Counted from the stretch's first letter, positions 18,501 to 26,764 are shown. The stretch: 64,000 nucleotides of DNA from Caulobacter sp. FWC26 (GCF_002742645.2 NZ_CP033875.1:3760001-3824000), one strand, 5' to 3'. Numbers and translations: made by a program. Notes: generated from the letters alone by a model not told the origin.

Positions 18501-18652
18501 CCGGTCCCGGCTCCGAGATCCAGCGGCCGCTCGCCATCGTCGTGGTGGGAGGTCTGGTGACCTCCACCCTGCTCACCCTGATCCTGCTGCCCATTCTCTA
18601 TCGCCGCTTCGGCGTCGAGCCCGGGGCCGCAGCGCTGGAGGCTTCATCGTGA
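15566..18652 (+). CDS. Heavy-metal efflux RND transporter (CzcA/CusA family)
   Basis: A 1028-aa inner-membrane proton/metal antiporter with the HME-RND layout. TM1 is at residues 10-30 (ending DAFPDISPTQV, the family's N-terminal signature). A first porter domain follows, then TM2-6 at about 335-480, with the conserved proton-relay block 'GLAIAIGMLVDAAVVVVENTVERL' (residues 391-414). The second porter domain contains 'MPTMDEGAILMQL', and TM7-12 occupy 860-1010 with 'LRPVLMTASITALGLVPLL'. The gene is intact although the adaptor upstream and the regulator are broken. The periplasmic Met residues (MDEG ... TDS) do not settle whether Cu/Ag or Co/Zn/Cd is the substrate. Confidence 0.93.
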   Translation: MRKLIALALSQRLLAAVLAIALVGLGANAFLKLPVDAFPDISPTQVKIILKAPGMTPEEVESQVITPLEMELLGIPKQAMLRSTAKYAIADLTIDFAPGTDVYWARQQTAERLSNALGALPAGVSGGLSPISTPLSDVFMFTLEGEGLTLEQKRTLLDWTVRPALRGLPGVADVNVLGGRAKTFEVSPDPAALAASGLTAQAIIDAIPASNRNDGSGRLSEGEEALVVRVAGAITSLDDLRDTAIALPGGGVARLGDLAEVSEGALTRYGAVTENGREEAVQAIVIALRGADAKAVVRSVEARLKEIQPSLPKGVTISPFYNRSDLIQRATGTVNKALVEATVLVVILLLLFLGDLRAATIVAVTLPLAALTTFLLMKTFGLSANLMSLGGLAIAIGMLVDAAVVVVENTVERLDNPSLTGSRRLHAIYEAVAEVAAPVTSGVLIICLVFLPLLSLQGLEGKLFAPVALTIVFALGSSLLLSFTVIPVLAALLLKAHPHQESWIMRRIGPFYERRLAKALARPKPVFAAAGGGMVLAAIAYVLIGKSFMPTMDEGAILMQLAKLPSINLDASARQDMAVQRAILAQVPEVKRIVARVGSDELGLDPMGLNETDSFLVLADRKDWRKKDKAWLTEEIRKVAAQFPGVEATFTQPIEMRVSEMLTGSRGDLAVKVFGPDLRTLGDLAGRIEETLKKTRGASDVYTVAGDSVTYLQLDVDRAAAVRVGLSAQALQQELRAQLEGAPAGVVFEQGKRTPILVRGPQDLREDPVLFEQAQIATPDGGVVRAGDVARIQRREGPVKIDRENASRFAVIQAYVQGRDLVGFVKEAQANVAREVPLPPGYRIAWGGQFENQKRAAARLGVVVPMALGLIFLVLFISLKSTRQSLLILANIPFAMIGGLVALWISGEYLSVPASVGLIALLGIAVLNGLVLVSHFNELVQRGRDVATAVTEGARRRLRPVLMTASITALGLVPLLTATGPGSEIQRPLAIVVVGGLVTSTLLTLILLPILYRRFGVEPGAAALEASS

Positions 18653-19908
18653 AAACCGTTCTTCTCGCCGCCGCGGCCGGCCTGGTCCTGGCCTCCGCCG
18701 CCAGCGCCGCCGACACCGGCTGGACGCGCCCGGATTTCCTGCCCAGCGACGCGCGCATCCTGTCGGCGCTGGAGGGCTCGCCGGAGCTGGCCGAGGCCCG
18801 CGCCCTGCAACGCGGCGCCGAAGCCGAACAGCGCGGCCTGGCCGCCGGTCCCCACGAGACAACGATCGGCCTCTCCAGCGATCGACGCCGGGTGCGCGGC
18901 GAAGGCGACTTCGCCGAATGGTCCTTGCAGGCCAGCCGGGCCCTGCGCTCGCCGGGCAAACGGACCCTCGACCTGGCGGCAGGCGCGGCGGGCGCCCTGG
19001 CCGCGCGCGACAGCGTGGATGACGCGCGCCACCAGGCCTCGCTGCGCCTCGCGGGACTGTGGATCGAATGGCTGGAGGCTGAGGCCCGCATCGCGGTCGA
19101 CCGCGACGAGATCGCCGTCGAGCAGAAGGAGGTCGCGGCTCTTCGGCGTCGGGTGGAACTTAAGGACGCCGCCCTGCTGGATCTGGAACTGGCGCAGGCG
19201 GCGCTGGCCCGCGCCCAGGCCGCCCTGGCCGAAACCCAGGGACGCGCCGAGGCCGCGCGCTCGGCGCTCGACATGCTCTACCCGGGCTTGGCCCCGGCCC
19301 AAGCGCCGGCCCTGTCCGAGCCGGTCGCCCCGACCCGCGCCCTCGACGACTGGATCCCGGTGGTCATCGCGCGAAGCCACGAGATCACCATCGCCAAGGC
19401 GCTGGCGGATCGCGACGGCGCGCTGGCCCGTCGCGCGAAGCTGGATCAGCGTCCCGACCCGACCCTGGCCCTGCGGGTGTTCAACGAGCGCGGCGGCGCC
19501 GAGACGGGCGCGGGGCTCACGGTCAGCATTCCGTTCGGCGGCGCGGGACGCTCGGCGACGGCCGAGCGCCAGACCGCGTCGGCCTCCGCCGCCGAAGCGC
19601 GCTATCGGATGGTGGCGCGCAACGTCGAGGCCGAAGGCCGCAACGACGTGGCCAAGGCCCGATCGGGCCTTTCGGCCTGGGCGCGTTCGCGCGAGGCGAC
19701 AGCCGCCGCCGCACAGGCCGCCGATCGCGTTCAGCGGGCTTACGCCCTGGGCGAGCGGGACCTGACAGACGTGCTCGCGGCCCGCCGTCAGTTGTTCGAC
19801 GCGCGCCGCACCGAGGTCTCGGCGCGCGCGGCCGCCCAGGGCGCCTTGCTGCGTCTGGCTCTGGACGCCCACGAACTCTGGCTTTCCGAGGAGGAAGGGT
19901 CGCAATGA
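18649..19908 (+). CDS. Outer-membrane efflux channel (TolC/CzcC family)
   Basis: A 419-aa protein from a GTG overlapping the RND stop (GTGA). A signal peptide covers residues 1-20 (ASAASA-AD). The mature chain shows two long alpha-helical repeats rich in Ala/Arg/Glu, typical of OEP proteins: residues 40-200 (SPELAEARALQRGAEAEQRG...) and 240-410 (RNDVAKARSGLSAWA..., ...LTDVLAARRQLFDARR). It would form the trimeric exit duct for the RND pump. Its own stop overlaps the ATG of the following small gene (ATGA), so pump, channel and small protein form one transcription unit. Confidence 0.88.
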   Translation: MKTVLLAAAAGLVLASAASAADTGWTRPDFLPSDARILSALEGSPELAEARALQRGAEAEQRGLAAGPHETTIGLSSDRRRVRGEGDFAEWSLQASRALRSPGKRTLDLAAGAAGALAARDSVDDARHQASLRLAGLWIEWLEAEARIAVDRDEIAVEQKEVAALRRRVELKDAALLDLELAQAALARAQAALAETQGRAEAARSALDMLYPGLAPAQAPALSEPVAPTRALDDWIPVVIARSHEITIAKALADRDGALARRAKLDQRPDPTLALRVFNERGGAETGAGLTVSIPFGGAGRSATAERQTASASAAEARYRMVARNVEAEGRNDVAKARSGLSAWARSREATAAAAQAADRVQRAYALGERDLTDVLAARRQLFDARRTEVSARAAAQGALLRLALDAHELWLSEEEGSQ

Positions 19909-20261
19909 CGGTGATGGTCGGCTTGGCGCTTGCTGTGGCGCTTTTTCAACCTAAGTCGACCACCACGGTCGTGATCGGCGACATCGGCAGCCGCGCGTTC
20001 GTGTTCCGGTCGGTCGGCCTCGACCAGCGTCGCGAAAGCCGCCCCGTCCTGCGCGGATGGATGTGCCGCCGCGCGCCCGGCGCGTCCGTCCAGCGTCTAG
20101 CCGTCATCGCCGAAGACCGCGCCGGCGCGGTGATCTGGAAACAGGTCGTCGCGCCCCCGGCCTTTGCGCCCGGGCGAAGCGGTGAGTGTCGCGTCCTGCG
20201 GATCGCCGTTCCCCCCGACGTTGCCCCGAACGCCGCCGTCTGGCGATTGGCGCGCCCCTAG
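19905..20261 (+). CDS. Small exported protein at the end of the efflux operon
   Basis: A 118-aa protein whose ATG overlaps the outer-membrane channel stop. Residues 1-15 are hydrophobic (VMVGLALAVALF) and look like a short signal peptide or anchor. The remainder is a predicted beta-rich domain with a conserved-looking 'GWMCRRAPG' and two Cys (about residues 53 and 94). I recognise no family. Translational coupling to czc-like genes suggests a periplasmic accessory role, but this is inference. It ends 4 nt into the convergent rutR 3' end. Confidence 0.6.
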   Translation: MTVMVGLALAVALFQPKSTTTVVIGDIGSRAFVFRSVGLDQRRESRPVLRGWMCRRAPGASVQRLAVIAEDRAGAVIWKQVVAPPAFAPGRSGECRVLRIAVPPDVAPNAAVWRLARP

Positions 20262-21025
20262 GGCGCGACGCCGTCCCGCGCTCGCACCCCATCCAGCACC
20301 AGGGCCGTCACCGCCGCCACGGCCTCTTCCAGAAAGCCCTTGTCGGACAACGATCCGCCCGACAGCGCGCGCACCTGGACGGCGAAGTCGGCGTAGTGCT
20401 GGGTCAAGGCCCAGATGGCGAAGATCAGATGCGGCGGGTCGACGGAGGCGAGCTTGCCTGTCGCGACCCAATCCTCGATCACGGCGACCTTGGCGTCGAA
20501 CACCGCCTTGAGCGGGCCCGTAAGAACCGGCTTCAACAGCGGTGCGCCGCGTAGCATTTCCAGGGCGAACAGGCGCGAGACCTCGGGATGGTCGCGACTC
20601 ATCGCCAGCTTGGCCTTGATCAGGGCGCTGATCGCCTCGGCCGGATCGTCCTCTGGCCGGAAGCCGGCCAGCGGCGCCAGCCATCGCGACAGTCCCTGCT
20701 CCAGCACAGCCACGTAGAGCGCGTCCTTGGACGGGTAGTAGTAGAGCAGATTGGCCTTCGACAGCCCTGCGGCGCGGGCGATGGCGTCGAGGCTGGCCCC
20801 GTCCAGGCCCAGGCGCGCGAAGACCGACAACGCCGCCGCCAGGATCACGGCCTTACGGGCCTCGCCGGCCTGGGCGCGACGGCCGGCCGGCGGCGGAGCG
20901 TCCGCCGTTTCGCCTGCCGATTGGGCGGCCTTGACCAGAGCGCGGGCGCCGGAAGACCTCGCGCCGCCGCGACCGGCCATGCGCCCCCGCGGCGGCTTGA
21001 CGGACTTGGCGGCGGGACCGGTCAT
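20258..21025 (-). CDS. rutR: TetR-family regulator RutR
   Basis: A 255-aa TetR repressor. An unusually long basic N-terminal tail (residues 1-50, Arg/Ala/Gly rich) precedes the HTH (residues 55-100, [35 protein letters not shown]). The ligand-binding half follows E. coli RutR closely in pattern ([30 protein letters not shown], and '[14 protein letters not shown]'). RutR binds uracil/thymine and represses the rut operon; this gene is divergent from rutB with RutR-like palindromes 14-50 nt from its start, so autoregulation is likely. ATG at 20980 would give a 240-aa form. The family assignment is supported by both sequence and context. Confidence 0.9.
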   Translation of the reverse strand: MTGPAAKSVKPPRGRMAGRGGARSSGARALVKAAQSAGETADAPPPAGRRAQAGEARKAVILAAALSVFARLGLDGASLDAIARAAGLSKANLLYYYPSKDALYVAVLEQGLSRWLAPLAGFRPEDDPAEAISALIKAKLAMSRDHPEVSRLFALEMLRGAPLLKPVLTGPLKAVFDAKVAVIEDWVATGKLASVDPPHLIFAIWALTQHYADFAVQVRALSGGSLSDKGFLEEAVAAVTALVLDGVRARDGVAP

Positions 21026-21038
21026 CGGCTCTCGAACT

Positions 21039-21054
21039 TGGACCAAATGGTCAA
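21039..21054. promoter_or_regulatory. RutR operator 1
   Basis: TGGACCAAATGGTCAA matches the E. coli RutR palindrome TTGACCAnnTGGTCAA at 13 of the 14 specified positions, and sits between the divergent rutR and rutB starts, 14 nt from the rutR ATG. Confidence 0.8.
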
Positions 21055-21057
21055 ACT

Positions 21058-21073
21058 TGAACCAGATGGTTCG
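21058..21073. promoter_or_regulatory. RutR operator 2 (weaker)
   Basis: A second ACCA-GA-TGGT core lies 19 bp (centre to centre) from operator 1, i.e. nearly two helical turns on the same DNA face. The flanks match the consensus less well (TGA.. / ..TCG). It probably binds cooperatively with operator 1. Confidence 0.6.
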
Positions 21074-21134
21074 GATTGCAGCGTTCGGCGGAATGGTATT
21101 CCATGCAGGCTGGACATCACAAGGAGCCGCGCCG

Positions 21135-21851
21135 ATGAGCTCGCCGATCGCCCCGCTGTCGCCCGGCTGCGTGATGCTGCCCGCCCGGCCCGAGCCCCTG
21201 CCGATCGATCCCAAGACGACGGCAGTGATCGTCATCGACATGCAGAACGCCTACGCCTCGCCCGGCGGCTATCTGGACCTGGCCGGCTTCGACATCTCGG
21301 GCGCGGCCGGGGTGATCGACAAGATCGCCGAGATCCTGCCTGTGGCCCGCGCGGCCGGCATGACGGTGATCTATTTCCAGAACGGCTGGGACGACCAATA
21401 TGTCGAGGCCGGCGGTCCCGGCTCGCCCAACTGGTGGAAATCCAACGCCCTGAAGACGATGCGCGCCCGGCCCGAACTGCAGGGCAAGCTGCTGGCCCGG
21501 GGCCAGTGGGAATATGAGCTCGTCGACGCGCTCAAGCCCCTGCCCAGCGACATCCAGCTGCACAAGACGCGCTATTCCGGCTTCTTCAACAGCCAGCTGG
21601 ACAGCGTGCTGCGGGCGCGCGGCATCCGCCACCTGGTGTTCGTCGGCATCGCCACGAACGTCTGCGTGGAGTCGACCCTGCGCGACGGCTTCTTCCTTGA
21701 GTATTTCGGGACCGTGCTGGAGGACGCCACCCACCAGGCGGGCCCCGACTTCGTCCAGAAGGCCGCGCTTTTCAACATCGAGAGCTTCTTCGGCTGGGTG
21801 TCGAACACCACCGACTTCAAGGGAACGTTCGGACAGCTGGCGCCGTCATGA
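21135..21851 (+). CDS. rutB: RutB, ureidoacrylate/peroxyureidoacrylate amidohydrolase
   Basis: A 238-aa isochorismatase-fold hydrolase; AAGGAG lies 10 nt upstream of the ATG. The Cys-hydrolase triad is visible: Asp in '[10 protein letters not shown]' (about residue 35), Lys in '[12 protein letters not shown]' and Cys in '[12 protein letters not shown]' (about residue 177), the last after the usual non-proline peptide. RutB releases carbamate from (peroxy)ureidoacrylate after RutA opens the pyrimidine ring. It is the first gene of the operon here, whereas rutA leads in E. coli. A 106-bp palindromic repeat separates it from rutC. Confidence 0.93.
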   Translation: MSSPIAPLSPGCVMLPARPEPLPIDPKTTAVIVIDMQNAYASPGGYLDLAGFDISGAAGVIDKIAEILPVARAAGMTVIYFQNGWDDQYVEAGGPGSPNWWKSNALKTMRARPELQGKLLARGQWEYELVDALKPLPSDIQLHKTRYSGFFNSQLDSVLRARGIRHLVFVGIATNVCVESTLRDGFFLEYFGTVLEDATHQAGPDFVQKAALFNIESFFGWVSNTTDFKGTFGQLAPS

Positions 21852-21865
21852 GCAGCTTAAATCAG

Positions 21866-21971
21866 GTGTCATCCCGGCCGTAGCGAAGCGGAGAGCCGGG
21901 ACCCAGGGGTGGCCTCACCAGCGGCGGCCCCTGGGTCCCGGATAAGCCCTCCGGGCTTTCCGGGATGACAC
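21866..21971. repeat. Palindromic repeat family A, copy 1 (inside rut operon)
   Basis: A large imperfect palindrome with ends GTGTCATCCCGG / CCGGGATGACAC and inner arms GGGACCCAGG / CCTGGGTCCC. Other copies lie at 47998-48092, 56150-56255 and 61746-61865. This one fills the rutB-rutC spacer. Confidence 0.92.
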
Positions 21972-22002
21972 GTTTGGACCTGGAAAAAGGAACGAGACCC
22001 CA

Positions 22003-22392
<390 letters not shown>

Positions 22393-22398
22393 CCAGCC

Positions 22399-23199
22399 AT
22401 GACTTCAGGCGTCGTCGACGGCATCTTCTACGAGCTCCACGGAGGCCCTGTCGCCGGTAGAGACGCCGTGCTGCTGTCGTCGGGCCTGGGCGGCTCGGGG
22501 GCGTTCTGGGCGCCGCAGATGCAGGCCCTGACCGAGCGCTGGCCGGTGGTCACCTACGACCATCGCGGCACGGGCCGCAGCGTTCGCGAACTGCCGCCCC
22601 ACTACACCATCGCGCACATGGCCGATGACATGGTCAAGGTCATGGACGCCCTGGGCCTTTCCAAGGCCCACGTGGTCGGCCACGCGGCCGGGGGCAATGC
22701 GGGGCTGCAACTGGCGCTGGATCACCCTGATCGCCTGGCCAAGCTGGTGGTCGTCAACGGCTGGAGCCGTCCCGACCCGCACATCAAGCGCTGCTTTGAC
22801 ACCCGCCTCCATCTGCTGAACGACACGGGCCCGGAGGCTTATGTCCACGCCCAGCCGATCTTCCTCTATCCGGCCGACTGGATCTCGCGGAACCACACCC
22901 GGCTGATGGCCGAGGAGGCTCACCACGTGGCAGGTTTCCCGCCCCGCGAGGTCATGCTGGCGCGGATCAACGCCCTGCTGGCCTTCGACATCGACGCGCG
23001 GCTGGAAGAGATCACACACCGGGTGCTGATCAGCGCCAGCGCCGACGACATGCTGGTGCCGATGCTCTGCTCCCAGCGCCTGGCCGGCCGCCTTCCCAAC
23101 GCCGATTTCCAGCAGGTCGCCTGGGGCGGCCACGGCTTCACCGTCACCGATCCCGAGACCTTCAACGAAGGTCTGGTGACGTTCCTGGAGGGGACGTGA
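22399..23199 (+). CDS. rutD: RutD, alpha/beta-hydrolase-fold protein of pyrimidine catabolism
   Basis: A 266-aa alpha/beta-hydrolase fold protein, 6 nt after rutC. The nucleophile elbow reads VGHAAGG, with Ala where hydrolases have Ser; E. coli RutD likewise has G-H-A at this place, so it is a family trait and not a defect. 'SGLGGSGAFW' forms the oxyanion region, 'YDHRGTGRS' follows, the NGW-x(n)-CF and 'FLYPADW' segments match RutD, and 'GGHGFTVTDPETFN' carries the conserved His. RutD is proposed to accelerate removal of carbamate/aminoacrylate in the pathway. Confidence 0.92.
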   Translation: MTSGVVDGIFYELHGGPVAGRDAVLLSSGLGGSGAFWAPQMQALTERWPVVTYDHRGTGRSVRELPPHYTIAHMADDMVKVMDALGLSKAHVVGHAAGGNAGLQLALDHPDRLAKLVVVNGWSRPDPHIKRCFDTRLHLLNDTGPEAYVHAQPIFLYPADWISRNHTRLMAEEAHHVAGFPPREVMLARINALLAFDIDARLEEITHRVLISASADDMLVPMLCSQRLAGRLPNADFQQVAWGGHGFTVTDPETFNEGLVTFLEGT

Positions 23200-23207
23200 C
23201 CTTAGTT

Positions 23208-23320
23208 CCTCCCCCGCGATGCGGGGGAGGTGGCCCAAAGGGCCGAAGGGGGCTGGCGGCGCCAATGTCCAGCGCGCCCCCTCAGTCGCTCCGCGACAGC
23301 TCCCCCGCATCGCGGGGGAG
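23208..23320. repeat. Palindromic repeat family D (inside rut operon)
   Basis: Ends CTCCCCCGCGATGCGGGGGAG and its reverse-matching CTCCCCCGCATCGCGGGGGAG, each itself a hairpin, with a complementary middle (AAGGGGGC / GCCCCCT). It occupies most of the rutD-rutA spacer (152 bp). It is distinct from family A. Confidence 0.85.
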
Positions 23321-23351
23321 CATCTTCAATCCCTAGAAGGCTAATCATCCC

Positions 23352-24416
23352 ATGCAGGTCGGCGTCTTCATTCCCATCGGCAACAACGGCTGGCTCATCT
23401 CCGAGACCTCGCCGCAGTACATGCCCAGTTTCGAGCTGAACAAGGAGATCACCCAGAAGGCCGAGCAGTACGGCTTCGACTTCGCCCTCTCGATGATCAA
23501 GCTGCGCGGGTTCGGCGGCAAGACGCAGTTCTGGGAGCATAACCTCGAGAGCTTCACCCTGATGGCGGGCCTCGCTGCGGTGACCTCCAAGATCAAGATC
23601 TTCGCCACCGTCGCCACCCTGACCATCCCGCCGGCCATCGTGGCGCGCATGGCCTCGACCATCGACTCGATCGCGCCGGGCCGCTTTGGCGTGAACCTGG
23701 TCACCGGCTGGCAGAAGGCCGAGTACAGCCAGATGGGCCTGTGGCCGGGCGAGCAGCACTATACCGACCGCTACAACTACCTGGCCGAATACACGACCGT
23801 GCTGAAGGACCTGCTGGAGACCGGGGTGTCGGACTTCAAGGGCAAGTACTTCCAGATGGACGACTGCCGGGTCAGCCCGCACCCCAAGGAAACCAAGCTG
23901 ATCTGCGCCGGCTCGTCCGACGAGGGCCTGGCCTTCACGGCGCAGTACGCCGACTACAGCTTCGCCCTGGGCAAGGGCGTCAACACCCCGACCGCCTTCG
24001 CCAGCGTCAACCAACGCCTCGAAGCCGCCGCCGCCAAGACCGGCCGCGACGTCCAGTCCTTCATCCTGTTCATGGTCATCGCCGACGAGACCGACGAGAA
24101 GGCGCTGGCCAAATGGCAGAAATACCGCGACGGCGCCGACCAGGAGGCCCTGGCCTGGCTGACCCAGCAGGCGGCGCCCAACGCCAAGGCCGGCGCAACC
24201 ACCAACACCCAGCAGCTGGCCGCTCCGGAGTCTGCGGTGAACCTCAACATGGGCACGCTGGTGGGCAGCTATGCGAGCATCGCCCGGATGATGGACGAGA
24301 TCGCGCAGGTCCCCGGCACGGCCGGCGTGCTGCTGACCTTCGACGACTTCGTGCAGGGGGTGCAGGACTTCGGGACCAAGATCCAGCCGCTGATGAAGAG
24401 CCGAACGGCGCGATGA
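23352..24416 (+). CDS. rutA: RutA, pyrimidine monooxygenase (FMN-dependent)
   Basis: A 354-aa luciferase-like TIM-barrel monooxygenase that opens the uracil ring with O2 using a reduced flavin. Characteristic segments are the N-terminal '[15 protein letters not shown]', '[17 protein letters not shown]', the flavin-site '[18 protein letters not shown]' and '[11 protein letters not shown]', and '[11 protein letters not shown]'. Length and motifs agree with E. coli RutA (about 364 aa). It is last in this operon. The flavin reductase RutF and transporter RutG that normally accompany it are not visible nearby, so reduced FMN must come from an unlinked enzyme. Confidence 0.93.
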   Translation: MQVGVFIPIGNNGWLISETSPQYMPSFELNKEITQKAEQYGFDFALSMIKLRGFGGKTQFWEHNLESFTLMAGLAAVTSKIKIFATVATLTIPPAIVARMASTIDSIAPGRFGVNLVTGWQKAEYSQMGLWPGEQHYTDRYNYLAEYTTVLKDLLETGVSDFKGKYFQMDDCRVSPHPKETKLICAGSSDEGLAFTAQYADYSFALGKGVNTPTAFASVNQRLEAAAAKTGRDVQSFILFMVIADETDEKALAKWQKYRDGADQEALAWLTQQAAPNAKAGATTNTQQLAAPESAVNLNMGTLVGSYASIARMMDEIAQVPGTAGVLLTFDDFVQGVQDFGTKIQPLMKSRTAR

Positions 24417-24550
24417 GCATCTCAGGCCGGCTCAGCCAGGGTCATCCGCCGCCGGTGGTCGCCAAACGACTATCAGAGCTGCACGGGCACGAAGGGCGTT
24501 CCAGACGCAGGGGCGCGCGCAACGCCACGTCGCAGCGGACGGCGAATTGA
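24413..24550 (+). CDS. Possible small ORF coupled to rutA (45 aa)
   Basis: An ATG overlaps the rutA stop (ATGAG) and opens 45 codons of basic, low-complexity sequence ([18 protein letters not shown] at the end). There is no recognisable domain. The ATGA overlap argues for translation, the composition argues against a folded protein; it may be the eroded start of a former downstream rut gene. Low confidence. Confidence 0.25.
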   Translation: MSISGRLSQGHPPPVVAKRLSELHGHEGRSRRRGARNATSQRTAN

Positions 24551-24627
24551 ACGGGAACCGCCCGAAACATGCGAGAAATCGAACGATCGATTTCGCCGCA
24601 ACACTTTGACGTCATGGAAGAAGGGAA

Positions 24628-24702
<75 letters not shown>

Positions 24703-24811
24703 GCCGAAGCGATCCGAAGCGTCTTCGTGAAGACGTCCCGGCCGGGAAGGTGTGGGGGTATAGCGGCGGCTCGCGGACTGCGCAAGCCGCCTTTCGCAAC
24801 TTTTTATGCGG

Positions 24812-25168
24812 TCAGGCGGCCATCATCTTTTCCACCTCGGCGACAAGGTCGCGCAGGTGGACGGGCTTGGACAGCACCTTGGCGCCGGCGGGCGCGCGAT
24901 CCTGCGCCGAGAGGGCCACGGCGGCGAAGCCGGTGATGAACATGATGCGCAAGGACGGGTCGCGGGCGGCGGCCTGGCGGGCGACCTCGATGCCGTCCAT
25001 GCCCGGCATGACGATGTCGGTCAGCAGCAGGTCCCAGGGATGATCCAGGTGCTGGACGGCTTCCTCGCCGTCGGCGCAGGCCTGGACTTCGAAGCCGGCG
25101 CGCTCCAGCGCACGGGCCAGGAAGCCGCGGAGGGAGTCGTCGTCTTCGGCGAGGAGGATGCGGGCCAT
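24812..25168 (-). CDS. cpdR: CpdR, single-domain response regulator controlling ClpXP proteolysis
   Basis: A 118-aa stand-alone receiver. The acidic pair (AEDDD, residues 7-11), the phospho-acceptor Asp in 'LLLTDIVMPGMDG' (about residue 51), the Thr in 'MFITGFAA' and the Lys in 'VLSKPVHLRDL' are all present. Sequence and length match Caulobacter CpdR, which when unphosphorylated localises ClpXP to the cell pole for CtrA/PdeA degradation and is phosphorylated through the CckA-ChpT relay. It is divergent from an N-formylglutamate amidohydrolase. The closely matching motifs make this assignment strong. Confidence 0.92.
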   Translation of the reverse strand: MARILLAEDDDSLRGFLARALERAGFEVQACADGEEAVQHLDHPWDLLLTDIVMPGMDGIEVARQAAARDPSLRIMFITGFAAVALSAQDRAPAGAKVLSKPVHLRDLVAEVEKMMAA

Positions 25169-25321
25169 GAGGTCACGTGTCCGGGGTCAAGGTCGTCGAT
25201 AGAGGATCCACCTTAGCGCCTCGTCCGTAAATCGGGGATGAACCTAAACGTCGCGGCTGTGGACGGATTAAAGAGGGCGATTGAGGTTTGACCCCGCGCC
25301 GCGACGCTTCGATGATGAAGC

Positions 25322-26263
25322 ATGAGCGCGTGGCGCCCCCTTCCCGACGATTCGAGAGCCGACGAAACGCTTTCGAGCCCCCCGCTGGAGACCTTCGCGG
25401 GGCCGGCGTTCGAGGTGCTGCGCGCCGCGCCGGTCGGGGCGCCGCCGCCCACGGCGCTGGTGTTCGCCTCACCCCATTCCGGGGACGTCTATCCCGATGA
25501 GATGATCGCGGCCGTCCGCCTGCCGCTCGAAACGCTGCGCGCCTCGGAGGACGCCTTTGTCGACCGCGTGATCGCCCGCGCGCCCACCCTGGGCGCGGCC
25601 GTGGTGCGCGCCCGCTTCGCCCGCGCCTATGTCGACCTGAACCGCGAGCCCTGGGAAATGGACCCGGCGATGTTCGATGGGGATCTGCCGGACTACGCCC
25701 AAGGTCGGACCGCCCGTGTCGCGGCCGGACTGGGAACGATTCCGCGCGTCGCCAGCGAAGGGCGTCCGATCTATGGCCGCAAGCTGTCGTTCGAGGAGGC
25801 CAGGGCGCGGGTCGAGCTGGCGCACCGGCCCTATCATGACGCGCTGGACCGCCAGCTGGCTGCGGCGCGGGCCGCCCACGGCGCGGCGATCCTGATCGAC
25901 TGGCACTCGATGCCGGCCGTCGCCGCGCGGGGGCAGCGCTCCAAGGGCGGCGGCGCCTGCGACATCGTGCTGGGCGATCGTTTCGGCGCGGCCTGTTCGC
26001 CGAAACTGACGGCGCTGGTGGAGCGGGAGCTGGAAGGGCTGGGCTACAATGTCGCCCGCAACGCACCCTATGCCGGCGGCTATACCACCGAACACTACGG
26101 CCGCCCGGCCAGGCGCACCCACGCCCTGCAGATCGAGATCAACCGGGCGCTCTATATGGATGAAGCCACCCGCGCGCCTACCGAGGGCCTGGCCAAGCTG
26201 ACGGCCGACGCCGAAGCCCTGACCCGGGCGCTGACGGGACTGGATCTGGCGGCGCTGAAGTAG
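25322..26263 (+). CDS. N-formylglutamate amidohydrolase family protein
   Basis: A 313-aa member of the FGase (HutG-type) family. Visible family signatures are 'ASPHSGDVYP' (residues 49-58), 'ARAYVDLNREPWEMDP' (about 101-116), 'YHDALDRQL', 'ILIDWHSMP' (about 196-204) with a likely metal-binding His, and 'ALQIEINRALYMDE' near the C-terminus. The classical enzyme hydrolyses N-formyl-L-glutamate at the end of histidine degradation, but no other hut genes are nearby, so the physiological substrate is uncertain. The divergent arrangement with cpdR puts both promoters in a 150-bp region. Confidence 0.9.
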   Translation: MSAWRPLPDDSRADETLSSPPLETFAGPAFEVLRAAPVGAPPPTALVFASPHSGDVYPDEMIAAVRLPLETLRASEDAFVDRVIARAPTLGAAVVRARFARAYVDLNREPWEMDPAMFDGDLPDYAQGRTARVAAGLGTIPRVASEGRPIYGRKLSFEEARARVELAHRPYHDALDRQLAAARAAHGAAILIDWHSMPAVAARGQRSKGGGACDIVLGDRFGAACSPKLTALVERELEGLGYNVARNAPYAGGYTTEHYGRPARRTHALQIEINRALYMDEATRAPTEGLAKLTADAEALTRALTGLDLAALK

Positions 26264-26325
26264 CCGCTTGGCGACACGCCCCAGCGCATTGTCCTGGATC
26301 AACGACACCCGCCGACGCTGAGGCC

Positions 26326-26353
26326 AAAAAAAAGCCCGGTGAAACCACCGGGC
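26326..26353 (-). terminator. Intrinsic terminator of the candidate sRNA
   Basis: An 8-bp perfect stem (GCCCGGTG / CACCGGGC) with a 4-base loop, followed on the minus strand by eight T residues. The orientation is minus; no minus-strand protein gene lies upstream, which supports an RNA gene. Confidence 0.88.
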
Positions 26354-26410
26354 CAGTTCATTAGGGAGGAAACGCCCAGGAAGGGCAGAAGCGGCAGCGC
26401 CGCCTCACAG
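26326..26410 (-). ncRNA. Candidate small RNA, suhB/alpha-r14 (mmgR) type
   Basis: On the minus strand a promoter-like pair (-35 TTGCCT, -10 TCTAGAAAC) precedes about 85 nt that folds into hairpin 1 (GGCGGC-GCU-GCCGCU), hairpin 2 (GCCC-UUCCU-GGGC), a single-stranded UUUCCUCCCUAAUG stretch complementary to Shine-Dalgarno sequences, and an intrinsic terminator with eight U. This matches the general architecture of alphaproteobacterial Hfq-binding sRNAs of the suhB/alpha-r14 group, which act by blocking ribosome sites. It contains no ORF. The 5' end is inferred from the promoter. Assignment to that Rfam family is by pattern only. Confidence 0.68.
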
Positions 26411-26414
26411 GATT

Positions 26415-26444
26415 GTTTCTAGAGTGCGGCGCAAAATTAGGCAA
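26415..26444 (-). promoter_or_regulatory. Sigma-73-type promoter of the candidate sRNA
   Basis: Reading the minus strand: TTGCCT, 17 nt, then TAGAAA within TCTAGAAAC. This resembles the Caulobacter housekeeping pattern (TTGAC-like and GCTANAWC). Confidence 0.55.
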
Positions 26445-26555
26445 GCGGAAAACGAGCGTTTGACGTCTTTTTTTTGCAGCGCACCCGTCACAAACCCCTT
26501 TGATCACGGGGGTTGCGGAACAGCGCTATGCGAAACCGCCTAAAAAGCAGGCATA

Positions 26556-26568
26556 TTGCACTGCACAA
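26556..26568. promoter_or_regulatory. TGC-N3-GCA palindrome (PhaR-like site)
   Basis: TTGCACTGCACAA contains TGC-N3-GCA, the core described for PhaR of PHB-producing alphaproteobacteria. A second copy with the same outer bases (TTGC-N3-GCACAA) occurs in the ccr divergent region at 46384-46396. The regulator is inferred, not shown. Confidence 0.35.
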
Positions 26569-26764
26569 TTTGTTGCGTATGAAACCGTCTCGGATGAGAA
26601 GACGCCGCAAACACAAGCGGGATAAGACTTTCGCGATGACACCGGTGTCCTGCGACAAGTGTTTCCAACCGTCGGGGGTGGATAAATTGTACGCGTTCGC
26701 GTAAAAGCCGCGCGCCTGACGCGATGCGTCATCTCCTATTCCTCCCGAAAGTCCGTCCGCCCCC

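Larger units (their letters stand above)
26411..26764. other. Intergenic region between sRNA and typA, locally AT-richer
   Basis: This stretch holds the sRNA promoter (26415-26444), a T-run at 26467-26475, an imperfect palindrome TTGC-ACT-GCACAA at 26556-26568, and presumably the typA promoter. Its base composition is visibly lower in GC than the flanking genes. A plus-strand frame from an ATG at 26528 (58 aa, very basic) has no ribosome site and is not called as a gene. Confidence 0.6.

Noticed and set aside
21866..21971. Family A palindromes as simple Rho-independent terminators
   Set aside because: No T-tract follows, arms are far longer than needed, and one copy lies inside an operon.
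22675..22695. Missing nucleophile Ser in RutD (VGHAAGG)
   Set aside because: E. coli RutD also lacks Ser here; it is a trait of the family, not damage.
26528..26704. Plus-strand 58-codon frame between the sRNA and typA
   Set aside because: Strongly basic, no ribosome site, in the AT-richer promoter region; not supported as a gene.
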